From Gnetum montanum (lineage: Eukaryota; Streptophyta; Gnetopsida; Gnetales; Gnetaceae), in NCBI GenBank assembly GCA_015680685.1, contig MNCI01017783.1, forward strand, positions 306,938 through 356,894: a stretch of DNA of 49,957 nt, given 5' to 3'. Below the pieces are notes generated by a model. The model saw nothing but the letters and a program-made list of their open reading frames with translations, did not search any database and was not told where the DNA came from. Below are positions 43,534-49,957 of the stretch, in pieces; the stretch's first letter is position 1; each line of letters opens with the position of its first letter. The position numbers and the translations under genes were made by a program.

Positions 43534-44743
43534 CAAATAGAATTAATAAATGTTTTTTCTTTTCTTTAATTTTACAATTTTTTGTTTTCCAATTTTTCAT
43601 CTTTCAATTTTTTGTTTTATCTTTTTATTTATTGTGTTGTCTTTTTATCTTTTTATGAGTAATCTCATCTATGAATAAAACACTCATGTGACTTTTTGGT
43701 TGAGTTGTTGTTCTATGCTATCAAGTCTTAGGTGACTAATTACTTGGATAGCAAGCCCATCACATCCACCCAACCATTTTATTAATAAGAGGTTCTACTC
43801 TAAGTACGATGATATTCTTGTCATCATGAAACTTAAAAGTAATTTTGTGCTCATTATGCCCAGAGTGAAAAATGATGGACTAAGAGGGAATGGTCAGGGT
43901 GTGACATCAAGGGGACTTGTGGATTCTCTTTGGTAACATCTGTAAGAGTTATCATGCAACCTGGTTGTACTAAGATCCTTGTAGATCTAATGAAAAATGG
44001 GAGTAAGAGTAATAAAGGCACTCAATAAAAGAAACCCCATGCTCTTCTAGGGGATCCCACTAGAAAGACATGCACCCATGCTTGAAGGTAGATGACTTCT
44101 CTGGATTAAGCATTCATAAAAAACAAAAACAAAAAAGAGAAAAAAAAGGTGTGCCAAAGCAGCCAAGTAAAAAGTGAAAAAAAGATTAAGACAAGTGTGC
44201 TGCAAATTCCCAATCACTTCTCCCTTACACAAAATGCCAAGTGATCGTACGCCTTGTTGTCATGATGCTCTTATTGTTGTCCATCATTGGATAAAACAAT
44301 GGGATGTCACTAATTGGAGGAATGAACTTAGTCTTGACTTTGAAGTGATAGGCTAATGACACATTAATCATGCTCTACACTCAGGATTCATTGTTGCCTA
44401 GGTCAGTTACCTCATGTCCTAATCTCTACAATCCCTTCTCTGATTCATCCCATATCATTGTTTATGTATTTGTGACTCATGTCTTGTATAGCATTGAACT
44501 CATACCTTATCACAGTGGTATCTACATGTGTGTGTTTTGTGAATATGGTGTGGATTACATTTAACCCTTCTAGTACCTACAGACATTTTAAGGTGTAGTT
44601 ATGTAAGGGCATGATAGGTAGGAACCTACTTTGGGGAGGATCCACTTGTGTGAATTTTGTAATTTGTACTTGTTGCACACCACCACATCATTTTATACCC
44701 TCCAAGCACTTCATTACCAAATTATTCTTTCCTTTGTCATCAT
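43534..44743 (+). other. Spacer of element C, cut by element D
   Basis: T-rich tract (43550-43660), A-rich tract (about 44115-44150) and the ACTTTGGGGAGGATCCAC variant of the conserved block (about 44628-44645). No coding frame. It ends where D's LTR begins. Confidence 0.6.
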
Positions 44744-45594
44744 TGATGAGTGGTGAGGTACCCCTACACTCAACCATACCAATACGAGCATTTCATGCAC
44801 AATCCGATCGAACTCCACAGACGGACTAGTTGTGGTATCTAGACAGTTATTCGTAGATCGCAGTTCGTTGTCTTCCCACCTAGACTAGTATTAACTTTTT
44901 CATGTATGGTTTAGTCTAGAGTGAGGTGTATGATGTGTTCCTACACTAATGCTACACTTGGGTATGATGGAAAATAATATTAACTAAGCTAGAAGAGAGA
45001 GTGTGTGTGTGAAAGAGAGAATCTAAGCTAATCTAAGTGCGATGAGCATTCCTTCCTTAATCATCCGTACATATCTTGGACCTCATGCATGACTACCACT
45101 AGGATTACCAAGCGCATGGCCTAAGCACACTACTAGGTTACCAAGTAGTCACACTTAAATGCTCGTGATTTAGTCATACTTATTCTGTGTTACTAGGAGA
45201 TAAGGGTAGAGAGATATTAACTAAGAAAGAAATAAATAACAATAACAATCAAATAAATAAATAATTAAGCTAAGTGGATGCTACAATGATGAAGTAATCT
45301 TGATCTTTATTGCCAGTCATGTGCATGTCCAAGTATGTCACACTTGAATAAGGATGTCGTACAACTACAATCATCACACTGTGGGCATGCACTAGGAGAA
45401 ATGGGTTGAGAATAAAACTAACAAAAAGTCTCTACAAAAATACTAAACTTAAACATAAAGAATTTAAAAAATACCTACCAAATCTACCTACCTCTTATTT
45501 ATATATGGGTAGATAGGCTGTAATATTATGTATGTGATATCCTGTACATGATATCATGGGTGTGATATCACAGCCAACAATTCATGACTCATCA
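44744..45594 (-). repeat. 3' LTR of element D (851 bp)
   Basis: Plus-strand ends TGATGAGTGGTGAGG and ATGACTCATCA. On the minus strand the opening array (45594-45515) has GATATCACA/GATATCATG units, mostly with the CG steps lost. The TATA box region is TATATAAATAAG (45504-45493). An (AC/GT)-rich run lies near 44999-45011. Confidence 0.92.
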
Positions 45595-45609
45595 TACACC
45601 CATGATTGA
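45595..45609 (-). other. Polypurine tract, element D (decayed)
   Basis: Minus-strand TCAATCATGGGTGTA directly before TGATGAG; similar to B's. Confidence 0.6.
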
Positions 45610-45789
45610 ATGAAAACTCTTCCTCAAGTTAAAGTGAGAATAAGCTCCATTGGTTACATAGTGGATAGGTATGGGATTATTGACTAATGAGAATGGATTC
45701 ATGCCACAGTGTGGAATCAAAACAAAATTGAGACACAACACGGAGAACAAAAAAGAAAATCCTATAGCTACAAAATTGGTGGAGCTCAT

Positions 45790-48538
45790 TTCCATGGGGT
45801 GTCTTTCCCTTGTCCTATGCTCTAGGTCTTGGGATTTGATGGTGTTGAAGTATGGCCTAGAGTTTCTCCTCTTCAGTTTAGGGATCCTATGTCGTCCATG
45901 CCAATGTTTTGATGTTTGATGGAGTCAGCACCTCCCATGGGCACGGTAGTTGTGGTAACATTTTATCTACTTTGACATACTAGGCTGCAAATACCCACCA
46001 TTCCTCCTCATAAGCTTAGGCTTTGTCTCTGTATTCTTCAAAATATACAAGCCGTCGAGCCAAGTCTGTTGTGACACCTTTTTGCCCCTAGTAGCTTTCT
46101 TTAACCACCTCGAGTTTAGAATTTGCAACCTCCAGTTTTTGCAATAATTTCTTGCATTCTACAAATTCTGTTTCATATTTGACATAGGTGGTAGCTACCT
46201 ATTTCTTGAGCTCTGTTCTCGGGCATCCTACTGTTAACATGGCATGGTTGGCATACCGCAAGTTTGCCAACACCATGTACTCTGTAAGGTCTTGGATCTA
46301 CAGGTCCCGATTCTAAGTTTCACCTAGTGGACAAATGCGCATGTGTCCAATATGGCTCACCAGTTAGTGTGCTGAACACTGAGAGCATTGATGTGGGCCT
46401 TGGTCATATGGATCTCCTTCTTGATGATCTATTTATACATCTCCACTTGGTCTCGAAAATTCTCCTTTAGCTTCTCATGCCATTTAGCCTCATTCTACCA
46501 CGCACTTATTTCAATAGCCATCTTTTGATGGATGGTGTGTACGTCCTCCATCGAGAGGGTTCGATTTTTCCTAACTAAATAGTTCATGTCCTGGTTGATC
46601 CTAATTAGTTGTTCTTACAATTTTTGAACATGTTCTTTGAGAACAGTCTTTTGTTTCTCCACAGAGGTCAACTGAAGGTTGTCAACAACAAGTTGTTTGT
46701 TTTCTTCTTGTAAGGCTTTGTGTGCCTTGGTATATGCGTAATTTTGCACTTGCGCCACAGAGGCATCCCAAATAGCCTTTTTTTTTCTTTTGCCACTTTC
46801 TTATTCTTTGTCAATATTTTGGTAAGTTACTCAGTTTGGAAAGTGTCCAGTTGGTATGCGAGAACAAATTGGGAAGGATCTCACTGTGCTGCTTGCAGGG
46901 TCATGAGCCTTTCTTGCAATCTTTGCACCTCTACTTCAGCATGATCAGCCCTCATCTCCATTAAGACTAGCTTCCCTTTGGTAGAAATGAGGTCTAATTA
47001 GATTACTGTAACATCCTATGGGATGTCAAACAAGGACGTCATTACCTGTCCTATTTGTAGCAATCGATCAAGTACATCCTCATGTTTTGTAGGAGTCATT
47101 GAGGTTCTAGCTAGAGTTTGAGCACCCTGTGGTCCTGTAAGATCTACCAGTGGCACAACAGGTACATTGAATGATTCTTTAATGTGGTCTGTGACCACTT
47201 CTATGACTCCTGTTGCATCCTGGTGCTACATGACCACCACCGTGGCCCCTTCACTAGTTTCTAATTGCACTTGAAAGGATGTAGTGTTCCCTAAGATCTT
47301 TTGTGACCCAAGTGCTTTCCCCTCCCCCTATATGGATGGACACTTCACCCCTTGCGTGATCCAAAGAAACCGTGGGCTATACGGCATTGTCAATGACACA
47401 AAAGAGATTTGCATCATCACGACTTCCCCAACTGACCATCTCAGCGATGGCCCTGAGATGGCTAATCGACGATCTGTAATCTTGTGGCGGCGGCAGTGGT
47501 TGATCTTTCTAGCCCATGCTAGGCCTAGCTTCTTATTGTTGGCTGGGTCCTATGCTTGGAGGTTGGCTGGGTCCTACAAGTTAAGTTTCAATTGGCCCTG
47601 TCATCTGTTCTTTTTCTTATTCCAGCCCCAACGTCTCACCAGTGATTTTCCTTGCAGCTGGTGGCTTTAGCAGTTTAGCATACAAAGCATTTTAGGCTTT
47701 TTAGAGGACATCATTGGTGTATCCTCTGATACCAGCATGTTTGCATAGCTTCTTGATAAGACAAGGGAAAGGCAACGCAAGCTTCCTTGTCTTCCATTCT
47801 TCAAACCACCTCAAGATCTTTGTAAAATATAGATGAGGTAGGTTAGCATTAACCTTTCCCATCAACACTACAAATCCTCTTGATACATATGTTGAAATTC
47901 CTTTTAACCCATTTTGGGGAAGATGTGATAAGTTTTTATTTTGAGATAGATCCTCTCTTCCGTCGTCAACTCCCCAAATGTATTATCTTCCCTACCATAT
48001 GTCCTTCCTAACCAAACTCGTCGTGCATCCGAGTCTGAGTAAGTAGACAATTGTGCAACCTTTGGCCTTGTATTCAAAAGGTTTAATACTTCCAAAATGG
48101 CTTAAATAGAGAAATCAATAGTCACACCACAAATGTTAACTGTGGTGCCTTGTTCTTTGTTGTGCCAAAATTGGTACATTTTCCCTAAGTACCAGGCACT
48201 GCTGGGGACCCTTTGAGGTGATCCCTAACAGCCTCTAGAGCAAATTCTATGAAAGATCCAAAGTTTAATTCCATAATCACTATAGTGAATATGGACCTTT
48301 CATGGATGGCCTGAATAAAATCTTAGGGCAACATGAGATGTTGTCCATATTCAGACACTACTGCAGCTCCTCCTTCTACCTATCTTGATTGTACAGTAGC
48401 AAGGTCCTCTTGGTGGATACTAAATGATTGTTCCTCCTAGTCTACATGGTGTCTAGCAGGAACTTGTCCTTTGCCTCTACTGGGTCGTTTGATCCCACCT
48501 TGAGCAGGACCTTCCTGTTGTCCACGTCTTAGGGCCAT
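45790..48538 (-). pseudogene. ORF2 of element D (decayed)
   Basis: The minus-strand ATG at 48538 directly follows GTGTGATTGCAG, as in A. Homologous over its length: the PF20167-like region (about 48300-47680, including a KVLNLLNTRPKVAQL segment and ARRVWLGRTYGR), P/Q linker, the conserved middle (47198-47016, MVTDHIKESFNVPVVP), coiled-coil region (about 46980-46050) and the KxFxxxxWxxCPWE-type end. The last codons are altered: about 20 bp around the terminal proline run are missing relative to A and B. Stops and frameshifts throughout. With A, it fixes the true start of ORF2. Confidence 0.65.
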
Positions 48539-49706
48539 CTGCAATCACACAAGGCCAATCGTTAGTAAAGTTGTTTCCAAAGTTAGATTATACCTTACTG
48601 CTTACCTTAATGGAATTGCTTTATCTCCGTGTGACATTAATTAAAATGTCCCCAAAAGATTATAATATTGAATCGTCTTTGCTTAGGTGGTTTCCAAATC
48701 TAGTTTCCTGGTATAACTAAGGGGATGAAATTGTTTTTGACACATTTATCATTAATTTTGTAACTAATTACCCTTGATAATGTCCTTCAGGTGATGAAAA
48801 ATTTCAAAAAATTTATGTGCTATTCGGTGTGTGCCCCTTCCCCATGACTAAACTGAACACTCCGAGTCTAAGTAGGTTTAAACGGAATGAAAATTGGAGG
48901 ACTAGCGAGCAAGTTATGGATATGAAAGCAAGGGATGCGCAATCACGAGTCGTAGAGAGAAATTAGAAAAACCTCCCCCACATGAATAGTTGCAAATGAT
49001 GTTAAGTAGCACAGGGGGGTTGCATATATATATATTTTTGAGACACAATATCGCATCCGCGATATCACGGCCTATCGATGTTAGGGAATTTATGGAATAC
49101 ACCGAATTTTCAAGATTTTTTTGAAATGAAACGATGTAAACTAAGGACATATGGACAAGTGTTAGAGGGTAATTCAATTAGTTTTGAAGTAAAAAAATTA
49201 TGATGATGTGGAATTGATCAATAAGGACCTTAGGTGGTAAGGGAGAGAAAAAGGCTATGTGATGGTCATAGGAACGTTCGAATCAGATGGATAGTAATAA
49301 AGGAAAGAATATCGTTGAAAATATGCTAAGGGTAATAGATGGTGTGTGGAAGATGTGTTATGAGTGCAAATTACAAAAATTACACAAGTGGGTCCTCCCC
49401 AAAGTAGGTTCCAACCTATCATGCCCTTATGTAACCACACATAAAAATGTCTGTAGGCACTAAAAGGGTTAAATGTAATCCACACTGGTTCCATAAAACG
49501 CACACATGTAAGTATCATCGAAATGAGGCAGAAATTCTACACTACAAAAGACACGAGCTATAATTACATAAATAGCGAGATGTGATGGGGTATAGAAGGG
49601 ATTGATTGTAGAGATTGGGACATGAGGTAATTGACCCAAGGCACAATGAATCCCACATGTAAAGCATGATTAATGTGTCATTAACCCATCATTCCAAGAT
49701 CAGGAC
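48539..49706 (-). other. Spacer of element D between (missing) gag and ORF2
   Basis: Contains the splice-acceptor-like junction, a polypurine-like block (48836-48850), and the palindrome/TATA block (49022-49080: an (AT)n stretch and GATATC/CGCGAT units). The conserved GTGGGTCCTCCCCAAAG block lies at 49389-49405. E interrupts it at 49707. Confidence 0.62.
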
Positions 49707-49957
49707 TGATGAGTGGCGATGTACCCCTACACTCAACCATATGAAACAAGCATAGCACATGCGATCCGGTCGAACTCCGTAGACTAAATGCCTAAACGAC
49801 CCATGAAACACTTGGGGTTAATCATTCGTTGTCTTCCCAGACTTACTTGTTGTTGTCACGGTGTATGGTTAAGTCCGAGGTATATGATTTTTTTGGTCTT
49901 TTCTAGTTTTATGTCTTCTACGCTAAGAGCAAAGGGTTGAGAAACTAACTAACTCTA
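49707..49957 (-). mobile_element. Element E: start of a further nested LTR (partial)
   Basis: TGATGAGTGGCGATGTACCCCTA and the following ~250 bp match G's LTR (26043 and 32262 onward) closely, in the same orientation. It is cut by the window edge. The left flank AGGAC (49702-49706) is the likely target duplication. Confidence 0.85.

Larger units (their letters stand above)
40312..44743 (+). mobile_element. Element C: 5' part of a non-autonomous gag element, interrupted by element D
   Basis: 5' LTR, primer-binding site, gag and the first ~1.2 kb of the spacer are present. D is inserted at 44743/44744, so the ORF2 and 3' LTR of C are outside the window. The left flank AAAAG (40307-40311) is the likely target duplication but its partner is not visible. 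It is the only non-autonomous copy showing LTR, primer site and gag start together. Confidence 0.88.
44744..49706 (-). mobile_element. Element D: 3' part of a non-autonomous gag/ORF2 element
   Basis: On the minus strand: spacer (49706-48539), ORF2 (48538 to about 45790), polypurine tract, 3' LTR (45594-44744). It belongs to B's subfamily (LTR start TGATGAGTCATGAATTG). D lies in C, and E lies in D at 49706/49707, so gag and the 5' LTR of D are outside the window. The left flank ATCAT (44739-44743) is the likely target duplication. Confidence 0.87.

Noticed and set aside
47284-47670. 128-codon plus-strand frame
   Set aside because: Antisense shadow of D's ORF2 linker region.

Overview
This window is a repeat-dense stretch of a large plant nuclear genome, almost certainly an angiosperm; I cannot name the species. 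It is AT-rich, has two long N gaps plus isolated Ns, and I see no intact host gene. Nearly everything is LTR-retrotransposon sequence from one group of Ty3/gypsy elements close to the Tat/Athila lineage. The LTRs begin TGATGA and end TCATCA. The primer-binding site complements the 3' end of tRNA-Asp, and the gag zinc knuckle is CX2CX3HX4C. Integrase sits after RT in gypsy order, and an extra ORF lies between pol (or its remnant) and the 3' LTR. Letters A-H below are my own labels.

Layout. A (1-6284, +) is the 3' part of a non-autonomous element inserted into the 3' LTR of H. H (6285-15983, -) is a decayed autonomous element with gag-PR-RT-IN. B (17448-25948, +) is a complete non-autonomous element with a perfect 5-bp target duplication (TTAGG). 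G (26043-33179, -) is a complete element with target duplication CTAAA that carries gag and protease but has lost RT and integrase. F (37871-40311, -) is the 3' end of an H/G-type element. It is interrupted by C (40312-44743, +), which is interrupted by D (44744-49706, -), which is interrupted by E (49707 to window end, -). The older sequence between elements (15984-17447, 25949-26042, 33180-37870) holds a decayed LINE endonuclease region, SINE-like copies, a possible Ty1/copia gag scrap and an isolated GC-rich island.

How the parts relate. A, B, C and D share one architecture: LTR, gag, a long non-coding spacer, then (in A, B and D; C is cut before reaching it) a roughly 930-codon ORF2, then LTR. 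There is no protease, RT or integrase. The spacer shares blocks with the region downstream of integrase in H and G, so these elements look like pol-deletion derivatives of an H/G-like parent. They presumably relied on an H-like partner for RT and integrase. ORF2 resembles the 'putative plant transposon protein' family in its N-terminal third and is coiled-coil-rich beyond it.

Three regulatory features recur. (1) An array of GATATC palindromes with flanking CG steps lies just upstream of the TATA box in the LTRs. (2) A second such block with a TATA-like sequence lies inside the element, upstream of ORF2. (3) A splice-acceptor-like CAG directly abuts the ORF2 ATG. All long coding regions are broken by stops and frameshifts; only a 58-65 codon ORF in G is open.
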